A DNA stretch of 64,000 nt from Arthrobacter sp. PAMC 25486 (lineage in GTDB: Bacteria > Actinomycetota > Actinomycetes > Actinomycetales > Micrococcaceae): NCBI RefSeq assembly GCF_000785535.1, contig NZ_CP007595.1:4114439-4178438 (forward strand). Direction: 5' to 3'. Under the pieces are notes generated by a model. It searched no databases. It was not told the origin of the DNA and saw only the letters and a program-made list of their open reading frames with translations. Positions within the stretch are counted from its first letter, which is position 1, and each line of letters starts with the position of its first letter. Shown here one piece after another: positions 29,108-38,682 of the stretch. The translations under genes and the position numbers were made by a program.

Positions 29108-29680
29108 TCACACTCCAGACGACGGGGAGGATGCCGGCCGCGGAACAGCCAGCGGGTATTTTGCCCCCGCGGCGGCGCGCAGCGCAGCACCCTTGGCGGA
29201 GGCCTGGTCGTTGAGTTCCTGGGCGAAGACAGCAAGCTTGTCGGACAGGGAGCCGGCCAGGGCATCAGTTCCGGAGGCCAGCATGCGCACAGCCAGCAGG
29301 CCGGCATTGCGGGCCCCGCCAATGGAAACCGTCGCCACGGGGACACCGGCAGGCATCTGGACAATGGAGAGCAGCGAGTCCATGCCGTCGAGCGTCTTCA
29401 ACGGAACGGGGACGCCAACCACGGGCAGCGTCGTCACGGAAGCCAGCATGCCCGGCAGGTGTGCGGCGCCGCCGGCACCGGCGATGATGACGCGAATCCC
29501 GCGGGCTGCCGCGGTTTGCCCGTAGGCGATCATTTCGGTGGGCATGCGGTGGGCGGAGACGACGTCGGTCTCGAACGGAATACCAAATTCGGACAGTGCC
29601 GCCGCGGCCGCTTCCATGACGGGCCAGTCTGAGTCTGAGCCCATGACGATGCCAACAAGGGGGGTGGGGAAATCGCTCAT
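29108..29680 (-). CDS. purE: 5-(carboxyamino)imidazole ribonucleotide mutase
   Basis: This 190-residue enzyme of purine synthesis moves the carboxyl group from N5-CAIR to give CAIR. The [12 protein letters not shown] substrate loop, SAHRMP, and [11 protein letters not shown] followed by GVPVP are all present. The C-terminal 25 residues are an extra Ala/Pro/Ser tail. The start ATG 29680 lies four bases after the purK stop, indicating an operon with purK and probably the LCP gene downstream. Confidence 0.97.
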   Translation of the reverse strand: MSDFPTPLVGIVMGSDSDWPVMEAAAAALSEFGIPFETDVVSAHRMPTEMIAYGQTAAARGIRVIIAGAGGAAHLPGMLASVTTLPVVGVPVPLKTLDGMDSLLSIVQMPAGVPVATVSIGGARNAGLLAVRMLASGTDALAGSLSDKLAVFAQELNDQASAKGAALRAAAGAKYPLAVPRPASSPSSGV

Positions 29681-29684
29681 GGAT

Positions 29685-30839
29685 TTATGCTCCGTCTCGG
29701 ATGATGTTTGCCACGGTGGTGGCGCGGGCGCGGGCGGCGGTGACGTCGTCGTGCTTGGAAGCAATCACGTTGACATGGCCGATCTTCCGGCCGGGGCGCA
29801 CCGACTTGCCGTAGCTGTGCACCTTCACGGTGGGCTCGGCGGTGAGGGCTGCGGGGTAGGCGCTGAACAGGTCCTGGTTGGCCCCGCCCAGGAAATTCTT
29901 CATCACCACAATCTCGCCCAGGGCGTCGGTGGCGCCGAGCGGCAGGTCAAGCACAGCGCGCAGGTGCTGCTCAAACTGGCCGGTGACGGCGCCGTCCATG
30001 GTCCAGTGGCCCGTGTTGTGCGGGCGCATGGCCAGCTCGTTGATGAGGAAGCCGGGGGCCCGGCCGGGCGTCTCGAAGAGCTCGGCGGCCATGACGCCGG
30101 TGACGCCGAGTTCGTTGGCGATGCGCAGTGCAGCGGCCTGCGCGGTGGCGGCAACGTCGGCGGGAATCAGCGGGGCTGGGGCGATGACTTCATCGCAGAC
30201 GCCGTCGACCTGGATGGATTCGGCCACCGGCCAGGCGCGGGATTCCCCGGAGGGGGTGCGGGCGATTAGGGCCGAAAGTTCGCGGGAGAAATCAACCATC
30301 TCCTCCACAAGCAGCGGGTTCATGGCCGCAAACCAGTCGGCGGCAGCGGCGGCGTCGGTGGCGGAACGCAGCACCTTCACACCCTTGCCGTCGTAGCCGC
30401 CGCGCGGCATCTTCAGCACCACGGGCCAGCCGTGGGTGTCGCCGAACGCGGTGATCTCGGCGGCGGACCCGACGGCGGCCCAGGCAGGGTTGGGCAGGCC
30501 GAGACGCTCAATGGCTGCGCGCATGACGAGCTTGTCCTGGGCGTTGACCAGTGCGTCGGGGCGCGGCTGGACGTTGACGCCTTCGGCGATGAGTGTCTGC
30601 AGGTGCTCGTTGGGAACGTGTTCGTGGTCAAAGGTGAGCACGTCCACGTCGCGGGCAAAGGCACGCAAAGTGTCCAGGTCCTTGTAGTCGCCGACAGGGG
30701 CGTGGGCCACAACGGGCACGGCACATACCTCGGGCGATTCAGCCAGGACACGCAATTCAAAACCAAGGGCTACGGCTGCGGGGGCCATCATGCGGGCCAG
30801 TTGCCCGCCGCCCACCACACCGATTACAGGAAAAGTCAC
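29685..30839 (-). CDS. purK: 5-(carboxyamino)imidazole ribonucleotide synthase
   Basis: This 384-residue ATP-grasp enzyme makes N5-CAIR from AIR, bicarbonate and ATP. It opens with the nucleotide-binding [20 protein letters not shown] and has the ATP-grasp segments [17 protein letters not shown], then [19 protein letters not shown] and [20 protein letters not shown]. The start is GTG 30839. It is the first gene of a leftward purK-purE-LCP run and is divergent from the GtrA gene with a 214-base gap. Confidence 0.96.
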   Translation of the reverse strand: MTFPVIGVVGGGQLARMMAPAAVALGFELRVLAESPEVCAVPVVAHAPVGDYKDLDTLRAFARDVDVLTFDHEHVPNEHLQTLIAEGVNVQPRPDALVNAQDKLVMRAAIERLGLPNPAWAAVGSAAEITAFGDTHGWPVVLKMPRGGYDGKGVKVLRSATDAAAAADWFAAMNPLLVEEMVDFSRELSALIARTPSGESRAWPVAESIQVDGVCDEVIAPAPLIPADVAATAQAAALRIANELGVTGVMAAELFETPGRAPGFLINELAMRPHNTGHWTMDGAVTGQFEQHLRAVLDLPLGATDALGEIVVMKNFLGGANQDLFSAYPAALTAEPTVKVHSYGKSVRPGRKIGHVNVIASKHDDVTAARARATTVANIIRDGA

Positions 30840-31053
30840 AGTCCCCAGCGTACCGAAAGACTTCCGGGTTCTTGTCTTTTGCCCCGCCCGGGGCCGCCAA
30901 ACAGATGTTATTAGGGGAGATTCACAGGCAGGGGTGGGGTAATTCCCAGCCCCATGGCGCCCAGGGGTGATTGATTGGGCGGATTCTGGGATTAGAATTT
31001 ACGGGAGGCGCCAGCGTGATTCGACCGTTTAGCCCTGAGCCTGACGGAGGATC

Positions 31054-31578
31054 ATGATTCAAACGCTCGTACACCGCATCAAGGGACTGATGGGCCTTTT
31101 TTGGCGTGAAGTCGCCAAATTCGGCGTGGTGGGTGGCATTGCGTTTGTCATCGACACCAGCATATTCGCGTGGCTGCTGTCCGGCACCATGGGAGACCAT
31201 CCCACTCGCGCCAAGATCATCGCCGCCGCCGTTGCCACCGTTTTCTCCTGGGTGGCCAACCGCTACTGGACGTTCCGCCACCGGCGCCAGGCCAATGTGC
31301 TGTGCGAGGTGACACTGTTCATCATCATGAACGGGATCGGCTTGGGCATTGCGTCCGCCTGTGTGTACATCTCCCACTGGGTGCTGGGCTTTGAATCTGC
31401 CAGGGCGGACATCATTGCCGGCTCCGTGGTGGGCCTGGTGTTGGGCACCATCTTCCGCTTCTTTGCCTACAGGTTCTGGGTGTTTACCGACCAGCTGGAT
31501 GCCGATCCAGAATTTGCGGGGGATCAAAAACTTCTTGCACCCGATGCACCGGTCCGGCCCACCGACACCGGCCACTAG
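31054..31578 (+). CDS. GtrA-family membrane protein
   Basis: This 174-residue protein has four transmembrane helices in the GtrA pattern: FGVVGGIAFVIDTSIFAWLL, KIIAAAVATVFSWVANRYWTF, FIIMNGIGLGIASACVYI and GSVVGLVLGTIFRFFAYRFWVF. GtrA proteins are thought to flip or help transfer lipid-linked sugars for surface glycans. ATG 31054 has GGAGG seven bases upstream. It is next to purK, as I recall for mycobacterial Rv3277 beside Rv3276c. Confidence 0.9.
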   Translation: MIQTLVHRIKGLMGLFWREVAKFGVVGGIAFVIDTSIFAWLLSGTMGDHPTRAKIIAAAVATVFSWVANRYWTFRHRRQANVLCEVTLFIIMNGIGLGIASACVYISHWVLGFESARADIIAGSVVGLVLGTIFRFFAYRFWVFTDQLDADPEFAGDQKLLAPDAPVRPTDTGH

Positions 31579-31639
31579 GCCGCAACGCCAGCCGGCGGTT
31601 CGCCAGCCCCTGCCTTGTGCCTGCCCGTCGGTACGGCGC

Positions 31640-32383
31640 CTACCCGGCGGTCACGTTTTCACTGCTGCGCAACGCGTCGGTGGCTTCCACTCCGGCACCC
31701 AGCAGGACCACTGAGCCGCCTGCCGCCCAGGCCTCAAGGGCTGCAGGGACGACGGCGGCCCACCCGTCCCGCGCCTGCAGCAGCAACCGCTGGGGTGCTT
31801 GGGCGGAAACGCCGGCAGCCGGTGCCAGCAGCTGCCCATAGCTGAGCGCCGACTCTTCATGGCGCCAGGCGGTGTCGGCCGTAGCGGGGGTGTCATCGGC
31901 AAAGAACACGTCGGCGTGGGAGCGCACATCGCCGCAGTAGTCCAGTGTGCGCGGGGGCAGTTCGCCAAGCCAACGCATCGCCAGCGCCGGCAGCGCAACA
32001 GCCACTACGAGCGGGCCGGGCTTCGTGCCGCCGTGCAATTCGTGTGCGGCGACCGGATCGGTGGTGGCAACAATGTCGACAGCCACGTCAGCAGCGGCGG
32101 CTTCCCCTCCCGTCACGGCGGTGGCCCCAACCGCCCAGCTGGCCAGGAGCCACACCAGGGAACGCCAGTGCAGCGGAAGGTCAACGGCCACGATGGTGCC
32201 GGGTTCGGCGTCGAGCTCGTCAACGAGGTAGTTGGCGCTCTTGGCCACCCAGTTCTCCAATACGCGGCCGGAGAACTCCACGCGTTCACCCTCGGGGCCG
32301 TACCAGGACAGCCTGGGTGAGGTGGGGTGCAGGGTGCGGAAGGCTTCAAGCAGTGCGGTGGGGGTCTTGGGAAGGAGGTCCAT
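31640..32383 (-). CDS. TIGR03089 family protein
   Basis: This 247-residue cytoplasmic protein resembles the actinobacterial TIGR03089 family, which looks like a shortened N-terminal part of acyl-CoA synthetase/AMP-binding enzymes. Visible features are LSWYGPEGERVEFSGRVLEN and NYLVDELDAEPGTIVAVDLP near the N-terminus, and WAAVVPAALEAWAAGGSVVL at the C-terminus. The catalytic AMP-binding loop is not seen, so it may not be an active ligase. ATG 32383 is preferred; ATG 32392 and an upstream start near 32491 are possible. It converges with the GtrA gene. Confidence 0.8.
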   Translation of the reverse strand: MDLLPKTPTALLEAFRTLHPTSPRLSWYGPEGERVEFSGRVLENWVAKSANYLVDELDAEPGTIVAVDLPLHWRSLVWLLASWAVGATAVTGGEAAAADVAVDIVATTDPVAAHELHGGTKPGPLVVAVALPALAMRWLGELPPRTLDYCGDVRSHADVFFADDTPATADTAWRHEESALSYGQLLAPAAGVSAQAPQRLLLQARDGWAAVVPAALEAWAAGGSVVLLGAGVEATDALRSSENVTAG

Positions 32384-32770
32384 GACTGCCATCTTTCCAT
32401 GGCGGGACCGCCCACAGCAGCGAGCCAACGTCCATCGTTTGGACAAAAGACTAAATGTTACGTGATCTGCGTTACATGGCGGTGGTGGCAACTTGAAATA
32501 ATGTGCACAGAAAGCCCCGGATCACCGGGAGTTCACGTGATATTCACCATCGACCGGCGTGAACATGCGGATGTATTGATATGAAATTGCTGGGCGTGGC
32601 GTGCAGGAACAACATGGCGAGTACTGGTTATGATCTCCGCCGCTTGACGTATGAGACTTACATGGATGTAATTAGACCCACGAACCGCTTTCACTAGCAC
32701 TAAAAACCGCACATCGCGGGAACCGGGGAACCGGGCAGAAGTGTCGGCGGCAACATTCAGGAGGACGATT
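32384..32770 (+). promoter_or_regulatory. 387-bp whiB control region
   Basis: This gene-free region between the divergent TIGR03089 and whiB genes is less GC-rich than its surroundings. It holds GTTCACG at 32531-32537 with inverted CGTGAAC at 32558-32564 (20 bases between), the palindrome TCACGTGA at 32532-32539, and the promoter described separately. No short gene is convincing. Confidence 0.55.
32644..32672 (+). promoter_or_regulatory. Sigma-70-type promoter for whiB
   Basis: TTGACG at 32644-32649 and TGTAAT at 32667-32672 are separated by exactly 17 bases and each match the housekeeping consensus at five of six positions. Transcription would start near 32679, leaving a leader of about 90 bases before the AGGAGG ribosome binding site and ATG 32771. 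Confidence 0.75.
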
Positions 32771-33304
32771 ATGGGGCAAGCTCAGCTGAGTGTGACAAAT
32801 CTTTACAATGATTCATTGGCAGCACAGGCCGCCGACACCTACCGTTCGCGTGGGGTGCCCACCGATTGGTATGTGGATCCGGCAGACCCGGACGCGGCCG
32901 CATTTCACGAGCAGTCCAACCAGACGGCACTGGAAGATGCTGCCACCGCATTCCTTACCTCCCACGAGGTGGACGATCCCGCAGTGACCCATCCCGCGAC
33001 CATCCCAGCGGTTCTTCCCGACACCGGTGATGATGCGGTGTGGATAGGATTTCGGCCCGGTCTTGAGGACTTCAGCGACGAAGGTGAACTAGGCTGGCAG
33101 ACTGATGCTTTGTGCGCGCAGACTGACCCGGAAGCGTTCTTCCCTGAAAAGGGCGGCTCCACCCGGGATGCCAAAAAAGTTTGTGGCGCCTGCAACGTCA
33201 AGGCGAAATGCCTTGAATACGCTCTTGCCAACGATGAGCGGTTTGGAATCTGGGGTGGCCTGTCGGAGCGTGAGCGTCGGCGGCTGCGGAAACGAGCGGT
33301 CTAA
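32771..33304 (+). CDS. whiB2: WhiB-family iron-sulfur transcriptional regulator
   Basis: This 177-residue regulator has the four cluster-binding cysteines C115, C138, C141 and C147 (C-x2-C-x5-C at the end), the GIWGG turn at 159-163 and a basic tail (RERRRLRKRAV). Proteins of this family bind a 4Fe-4S cluster and usually work with the principal sigma factor. The N-terminal 100 residues are an acidic extension. The setting (LCP, GtrA, manA, DUF3499 and metallopeptidase nearby) matches mycobacterial whiB2, an essential septation regulator, so I name it so with some caution. AGGAGG lies six to seven bases before ATG 32771. Confidence 0.88.
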   Translation: MGQAQLSVTNLYNDSLAAQAADTYRSRGVPTDWYVDPADPDAAAFHEQSNQTALEDAATAFLTSHEVDDPAVTHPATIPAVLPDTGDDAVWIGFRPGLEDFSDEGELGWQTDALCAQTDPEAFFPEKGGSTRDAKKVCGACNVKAKCLEYALANDERFGIWGGLSERERRRLRKRAV

Positions 33305-36300
33305 TTCTTGATGCAGTAAAAGTCACGGCCGTTCTGGTTGCCCACAACGGCGGTGCCTACCTCCCTACAGTTTTATCCGCACTGGCTGCACAAACTCGAC
33401 CGGCCGATCACGTGTTGGCCGTTGACACGGGATCTACAGATAACTCTGGGGAGTTACTGCGCAAGGAACTGGGCGAACGAAACGTGCTGTCCCTCGGCGG
33501 GCGCAAAGGCTACGGTGCTGCTGTTGACGCAGCCCTGGAACACCAGGCACGGGTTCAGACCGGTGCAAGTGTGTCATCCCGCGCCGGCACCGGCGGCGTA
33601 GCCGTCCTTGACGCGCCGAAGACCGCCAGCAACGAATGGATCTGGCTGCTCCAGGACGACGCAGAACCGGCACCCAACGCCTTGGCGCTGCTGCTGGAAG
33701 CAACCGAACGGGCCACCACTGCAACAGTTGTCGGCTGCAAGCAGCTGGACTGGGACAACCACCGCCGGCTCGTCGACGTAGGGCTGTGGGCCAACAAGTG
33801 GTTTGACCGTTTCACGCTGGTGGGCCTTGACGAACAAGACCAGGGCCAGTACGACGACCATGCCGACATGTTTGCCGTCAACACGGCAGGCATGTTGGTG
33901 CGCCGTGACGTCTTTGAAAAGCTTGGCGGCCTCGATCCTGCCCTTCCAGGCACCGGAGACGACCTGGACTTTTGCGCCCGTGTGCGGTTGGCAGGGGACC
34001 GTGTCCTTGTTGTTCCGGACGCCCACATGTACCACGTGGTGCACCGGCCCGAGGGCATGGGCAGCGCTGTGGCCGCCCGCAAGGCCGGTATCTTCATGCG
34101 ACTCAAGCACGCCTCCGCCTGGTCCCTGCCGTTCGTGGCCATCGGCACGTTCCTGGCCGCACTGTACTGGCTTGTGGCCGGATTTGTGCTGAAGGCGCCG
34201 GGGCACGCTGTGCGCATGTTTGCCGCCACGTGTGCCGGCTTGCTGCGCCCCGTCACCTTGTTCCGCAGCCGCAGGGCTCTTGCGGCCCAGCGCAGCAAGC
34301 CAAGATCAAGCCACCGCGGCCTGTTGGTGGACAACCGGGCGGCCAAGGCGCACCTGAAAATGCTGCGTGAAACGTTGGGTGCCGATGATGATGCCCCGCT
34401 AGACATCAGCAACACGCCCTCCATCCTGGAACCAACGGGTGAAACCCACCAGCAATCGGTGACGCCACTGGCCGCCGTCAAAACAGCACCCATTGTCAGC
34501 GCCCTCGCCCTGACAGTGCTGCTGGCCATCCTCTCGCTCCTTGCCCTGTCTCGTTTCCTCGGCGCCCCCGCCCTGACCGGCGGTGCCCTGCTGCCCGTAT
34601 CCGAACAGTTGGAAACGATCTGGCAGCACGCCACCAACTGGTGGATTTCGCTCGGTTCCGGGCTGCCCGGCCGCGGCAACCCCTTTAATTTTGTGCTTGC
34701 GCTGCTGGCTTCCTTGGGCGGCAATGGCTCGGTGGCGGTGCTGTGGATGGTGCTGCTGGCACTGCCACTCTCAGCCTTCACCGCATGGCTCGGCGCCGGA
34801 GCACTGACCCTGAAGCGCTGGCCCCGCATTGTTGCCGGCCTGCTCTGGGCAGGCACTCCCGTGCTGTTGGTCGGCATGGGCCAAGGCCGGGTTGGTGCCA
34901 TCCTGGCCCACATCCTGATCCCCATCGTCATGCTCGGAGTGATCCGCGCCGTGGGCGGTGCGGCCGCACCCCAGCCCCAGTCCGTTCTCATTCCGGGAGC
35001 CATGGCCGGTTCCGACACCGTGACCATCACTAAAATGGGCCGTCCCGGCGTTGGCGGCAACCCGTCATGGACCGCTGCCGGAGCCGCAGGTTTGGCGCTG
35101 GCCATTGTCACGGCAGCCGCACCCAGCCTGTTCCCCGTCGCTGTGGTCGGCATCCTGCTGACCGCCCTGTTCATGGGACGGCGCGGGAAAACCGTGTGGT
35201 GGGCGATCGTGCCACCCGCAGCCCTCTTTGCTCCGCTGATCTGGTCCGCCTGGGAGAACCCGCGGGCGCTGCTGGCCGATCCCGGCATGCCGTTGCCGTC
35301 CGCGCCTGGGCCAGTGTGGCAGCAGCTTTTGGGCTTCCCCGAAAATGTTGACCCTGCGGCGGGACTGCTGGGCCTGGGCAGTTTTGCCGCCATGTCCTGG
35401 ATGGGCTGGCTGGCCGTGTTCCTCATCGGTGCACCCGTGGTTTTGGCCGCGATGCTGGCATTGGTGCTTCCCCTGCGCCGTGCAGCCATGGCGCGCACCC
35501 TGTGGCTTGTGGCGCTGCTCGGCCTGGCCGGCGCCTATGCCAGCAAGTTCATTGCTGTGGCGTTCGACGGCGTCACCCTGGTCACGCCGTTCAATGGCCC
35601 TGCCGTCTCACTCACCATTTTTGCCCTGCTGGGCGCTGCGCTGCTGGGCCTGGATGCCGTCCTCGGCCGTGCCTGGGAACCAGCACGCGACACCGGCGGG
35701 CACAGGACCGCCCGGACCACGGCCACCGTACTCTCGGTGCTCATGGTTGCCGCACCCATCGCGAGCCTAGGCCTGTGGAGCGCCCAACAATTCTCCGGCC
35801 AGACCGCTACGCAAACGTTGACGGGCGCTTTCTTGCCGCAGGCTGCTGTGGCGGGGGCCATTCCCGCCACAGCGGCAGACCGCGGCACGGGCCCCGAAGC
35901 GAGCCGCACCATCGTCATGACAGTACTGTCCGACGGCAGTGTGCACGCCTCGCTGATGCAGGGCTCGGGCACAACGCTCGATGCCATGTCAGCCATTGCG
36001 ACGGCGGCGCGCATCTCCGGACTGCCCGGAGCAGAGCAGCTGGTGCCCGCCGATACCGCCACCGAAGTCCTGACGGACAGTGTGGCCACCATCCTGTCCA
36101 AATCAGGCATTGACCCGCGGCCCGGACTTGTTGAACTCGGTGTGGGCTTTGTGGTGCTGCGCCCCGGCGACACCGCAGCCGAGCTGCTGGCCAGCGAGCT
36201 TGAGGCCGTTCCAGGCCTTGACACCGTGGGGCCAACAGAGTCCGGCTGGCTATGGCGGGTCAAGCCCGACTATGCCGACGAGAACAGCAGTGATGTTGTC

Positions 36301-36687
36301 AACAGGGTCCGGCTGCTCGATGCTGCCGGTGCCGTTGTGGCACCCGTCCCCTCCGACGGGCAGTCCGTCGCCGCGGACATCGCGGCAGGGGAGGGACCCC
36401 GGAAGGTGGTGCTTGCCGAGCGCTCCGACGCCGGCTGGCAGGCATGGTTTGACGGGCAGCCTTTGAAGGCCAGCAACGCTGGCTGGGCGCAGGCCTTCGA
36501 GCTGCCAGCCGCTGCGGGGAAGCTGGAAATTCGTTACGTTCATCCGATGAACCTCGTCCTGGGGCTCGTGCAACTGGTGCTGTTTGGCCTGACGCTCCTG
36601 CTGGCCCTGCCGGTGCGGGCACGTCGTGGCCGCACCGGGGCGTATCGGGATGAAGCATCATTGCAAAGGGTTGGTAGAGGTGCCTGA
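33304..36687 (+). CDS. Large GT2-family membrane glycosyltransferase
   Basis: This protein of about 1,100 residues has an N-terminal GT-A domain: VTAVLVAHNGGAYLP, VDTGSTDNSGELL, the DxD-like WLLQDDAEP, and GDDLDFCARVRLAG. A dozen or so transmembrane helices and an extracellular C-terminal region follow. The first ATG/GTG/TTG in frame is GTG 33412, which would cut off the first beta-strand of the GT fold. The frame is open back to a stop at 33271, so the coordinate given is the ATT next to the whiB stop. The true start is unresolved. The gene probably builds a cell-surface glycan and is followed one base later by the DUF5719 gene. Confidence 0.85.
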   Translation: MLDAVKVTAVLVAHNGGAYLPTVLSALAAQTRPADHVLAVDTGSTDNSGELLRKELGERNVLSLGGRKGYGAAVDAALEHQARVQTGASVSSRAGTGGVAVLDAPKTASNEWIWLLQDDAEPAPNALALLLEATERATTATVVGCKQLDWDNHRRLVDVGLWANKWFDRFTLVGLDEQDQGQYDDHADMFAVNTAGMLVRRDVFEKLGGLDPALPGTGDDLDFCARVRLAGDRVLVVPDAHMYHVVHRPEGMGSAVAARKAGIFMRLKHASAWSLPFVAIGTFLAALYWLVAGFVLKAPGHAVRMFAATCAGLLRPVTLFRSRRALAAQRSKPRSSHRGLLVDNRAAKAHLKMLRETLGADDDAPLDISNTPSILEPTGETHQQSVTPLAAVKTAPIVSALALTVLLAILSLLALSRFLGAPALTGGALLPVSEQLETIWQHATNWWISLGSGLPGRGNPFNFVLALLASLGGNGSVAVLWMVLLALPLSAFTAWLGAGALTLKRWPRIVAGLLWAGTPVLLVGMGQGRVGAILAHILIPIVMLGVIRAVGGAAAPQPQSVLIPGAMAGSDTVTITKMGRPGVGGNPSWTAAGAAGLALAIVTAAAPSLFPVAVVGILLTALFMGRRGKTVWWAIVPPAALFAPLIWSAWENPRALLADPGMPLPSAPGPVWQQLLGFPENVDPAAGLLGLGSFAAMSWMGWLAVFLIGAPVVLAAMLALVLPLRRAAMARTLWLVALLGLAGAYASKFIAVAFDGVTLVTPFNGPAVSLTIFALLGAALLGLDAVLGRAWEPARDTGGHRTARTTATVLSVLMVAAPIASLGLWSAQQFSGQTATQTLTGAFLPQAAVAGAIPATAADRGTGPEASRTIVMTVLSDGSVHASLMQGSGTTLDAMSAIATAARISGLPGAEQLVPADTATEVLTDSVATILSKSGIDPRPGLVELGVGFVVLRPGDTAAELLASELEAVPGLDTVGPTESGWLWRVKPDYADENSSDVVNRVRLLDAAGAVVAPVPSDGQSVAADIAAGEGPRKVVLAERSDAGWQAWFDGQPLKASNAGWAQAFELPAAAGKLEIRYVHPMNLVLGLVQLVLFGLTLLLALPVRARRGRTGAYRDEASLQRVGRGA

Positions 36688-36688
36688 C

Positions 36689-38671
36689 ATGAACGACAAG
36701 CCGGACAATAGCGACAAGCCTGACTTCACTGGCAACGACGCAGTCACGAATGACATCGACACTGCGCAGGACCACGCGGGGCAGAAACACGCAGCCCAAA
36801 CAGCTGGCCCCGCCGCCGCAGCCGGAGCGCCGGCCAAGGCTGACATGAGCGATGCCAAGCCAGCCGCAGCCAAGGCTGACGCCGAAGCGAAACCGGCCAA
36901 GGCGTCGGCCATGCCCGCCGCAGCCAAGGCTGACGTCGAAGCGAAACCGGCCAAGGCGTCGGCCATGCCCGCCGCAGCCAAGGCTGACGTGAGCGATGCC
37001 ATGCCCGCCCCAGCCAAGCCTGCCGCAGCCGAAGCCACGCCTGGCAAGGGCAAGGCGAGGCGGGCCAAGGGTGCCCGACGGGAAAAAGCCAGGGTCCGCC
37101 GTCGTTGGCCTGCCGTAGTGGCCGGAACCGCAACGTTGGCGCTGGCCGCTGCCGCCGTGGGCGCCGGAACCCTGTTTCCGGGAGCGAACGCCACGGCACA
37201 GACCGAACTCGTCCCGCACCTGCTGCCGGTGGGGGATGCCATGGCCAATTGCCAGGGGCCCACACAGCTGCTGGCGGGATCGGCAGAAGGTGCTGATCCG
37301 GAGTTCTCGGCCAGCTCCTCCAGCACCAAGGCCAGGCTCGACGCCGTGGTCCTCAGCAGTGCGAAGGGGGACCTCCCGGCTGCGGCTGTGCAATCCCTTG
37401 ATGGCAGTCTCTCACCGCTGTTCACGGTCTCAGAAGCCAGTGCGGCAACGGAGGCCACCCCGGCGACGGTGACAGGCGAGCCGAAGATGCGTGCCAAGGT
37501 GCTGCGCGGCCAAGATGCCGGGGCGCCCTCGGCGCTGCGCATCGCACCCCAGGGCGAAGAAGTTCCGCAAGGGTCAGCCTCGGTGGTTGTTGCCGCCGAT
37601 GACGGGGACCTCAGCGGCTTGGCTGCCGCCACCTGCCAGACGCCGTCCAATGAGCTGTGGCTGTCCGGTGCCAGCACCTCCATTGGGCGCACAGCAGTCC
37701 TGTCCTTGGCCAACTCCTCAGCCAGTCCCGCCACAGTGTCGCTTGACTTGTACTCGGGCCAGGGACCCGTTCAGACAGCCGGCGGCAAGGGACTCGCTGT
37801 GGCTCCGGGCGCCGTCAAACAGGTAGTCCTGGCAGGGTTGGCCCCGGACCAGGAACTGTTGAGCGTACACGTCAAGAGCGTCGGCGGGGCGGTCAGTGCC
37901 GTCATCCAGCAATCCATTTTGCGCGGACTGACCCCCGGCGGCATTGACTACCTGGCGCCGGTGCAGGCACCCGCCACGACACTGTCGATCCCCGGAGTGC
38001 GCGTACAGGCACCCGACGTTGCGGCCAAGATTTCTGCGCAGGACGGCTACGCCGATGCCAGCACGGCCATGGTCATCACCGTGCCGGGCGCCCGGGATGC
38101 CGTCGTGGAGGTCAAGGCCTACGGACCCAAAGGCCAGGTGGCCTTGCCCGACGGCGGGGTGTTCACGGCTGCTGCCGGCACGGCCAGCTCCATGGCACTG
38201 ACAGGGCTGCCCGAGGGCAACTACTCCTTCAGCGTTTCCTCCGATGAATCGGTGACCGCCACAGTGCGCATGGTCAACTCCACCAAGCCCGGTGACGCCG
38301 TGGATGTGGCGTTTGCACCCTCAACCGCACGACTGGGCGGCTCCCACCTGCTGTCGCTCACGCAGGACGCGAGCTCAACTCTGGTGTTCACCGCCCCCGA
38401 GGGTTCTGCCACCGTGCGGCTGGTGCCGATTGCCGGCAACGGTGAACTGGGTGCGGCCAAGGACATTGAACTCAATCAAGGGTCCACCTCGAGCATCGAT
38501 CCCAGGGCCCTTCTCGGCGACAAGACGGCGGCGGTACTGGTTTCGGTGGCCGGGGCGCCCACATTCGGTTCACAACTTCTGGGCAGCAAGGACTCGGCCG
38601 ACGTCGCCGTGCTCCCCATCCCCGGCACCACGGCAGGAAGCCACTCCATGACCATCGTCACGGGGTACTGA
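36689..38671 (+). CDS. DUF5719 family secreted/membrane-anchored protein
   Basis: This protein has about 660 residues. A charged, Ala/Lys-rich cytoplasmic N-terminus (about 135 residues) is followed by one transmembrane helix (WPAVVAGTATLALAAAAVGA) and a large extracellular part. The extracellular part has beta-rich repeats such as AVLSLANSSASPATVSLDLY and SVHVKSVGGAVSAVIQQS, which I associate with the actinobacterial DUF5719 family. ATG 36689 lies one base after the glycosyltransferase stop with AGAGG eight bases upstream; earlier in-frame starts at 36626 and 36650 would overlap that gene. Coupling suggests they act on the same envelope process. Confidence 0.8.
   Translation: MNDKPDNSDKPDFTGNDAVTNDIDTAQDHAGQKHAAQTAGPAAAAGAPAKADMSDAKPAAAKADAEAKPAKASAMPAAAKADVEAKPAKASAMPAAAKADVSDAMPAPAKPAAAEATPGKGKARRAKGARREKARVRRRWPAVVAGTATLALAAAAVGAGTLFPGANATAQTELVPHLLPVGDAMANCQGPTQLLAGSAEGADPEFSASSSSTKARLDAVVLSSAKGDLPAAAVQSLDGSLSPLFTVSEASAATEATPATVTGEPKMRAKVLRGQDAGAPSALRIAPQGEEVPQGSASVVVAADDGDLSGLAAATCQTPSNELWLSGASTSIGRTAVLSLANSSASPATVSLDLYSGQGPVQTAGGKGLAVAPGAVKQVVLAGLAPDQELLSVHVKSVGGAVSAVIQQSILRGLTPGGIDYLAPVQAPATTLSIPGVRVQAPDVAAKISAQDGYADASTAMVITVPGARDAVVEVKAYGPKGQVALPDGGVFTAAAGTASSMALTGLPEGNYSFSVSSDESVTATVRMVNSTKPGDAVDVAFAPSTARLGGSHLLSLTQDASSTLVFTAPEGSATVRLVPIAGNGELGAAKDIELNQGSTSSIDPRALLGDKTAAVLVSVAGAPTFGSQLLGSKDSADVAVLPIPGTTAGSHSMTIVTGY
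36872..36988 (+). repeat. 54-bp tandem coding repeat in the DUF5719 gene
   Basis: AAGGCTGAC recurs at 36872, 36926 and 36980, marking two nearly identical 54-bp units. They encode the 18-residue repeat KAD(A/V)EAKPAKASAMPAAA, and a third, diverged unit follows. It lies in the cytoplasmic Ala/Lys-rich region before the membrane helix and is likely to vary in copy number between strains. Confidence 0.9.
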
Positions 38672-38682
38672 CGCACTGAAAC

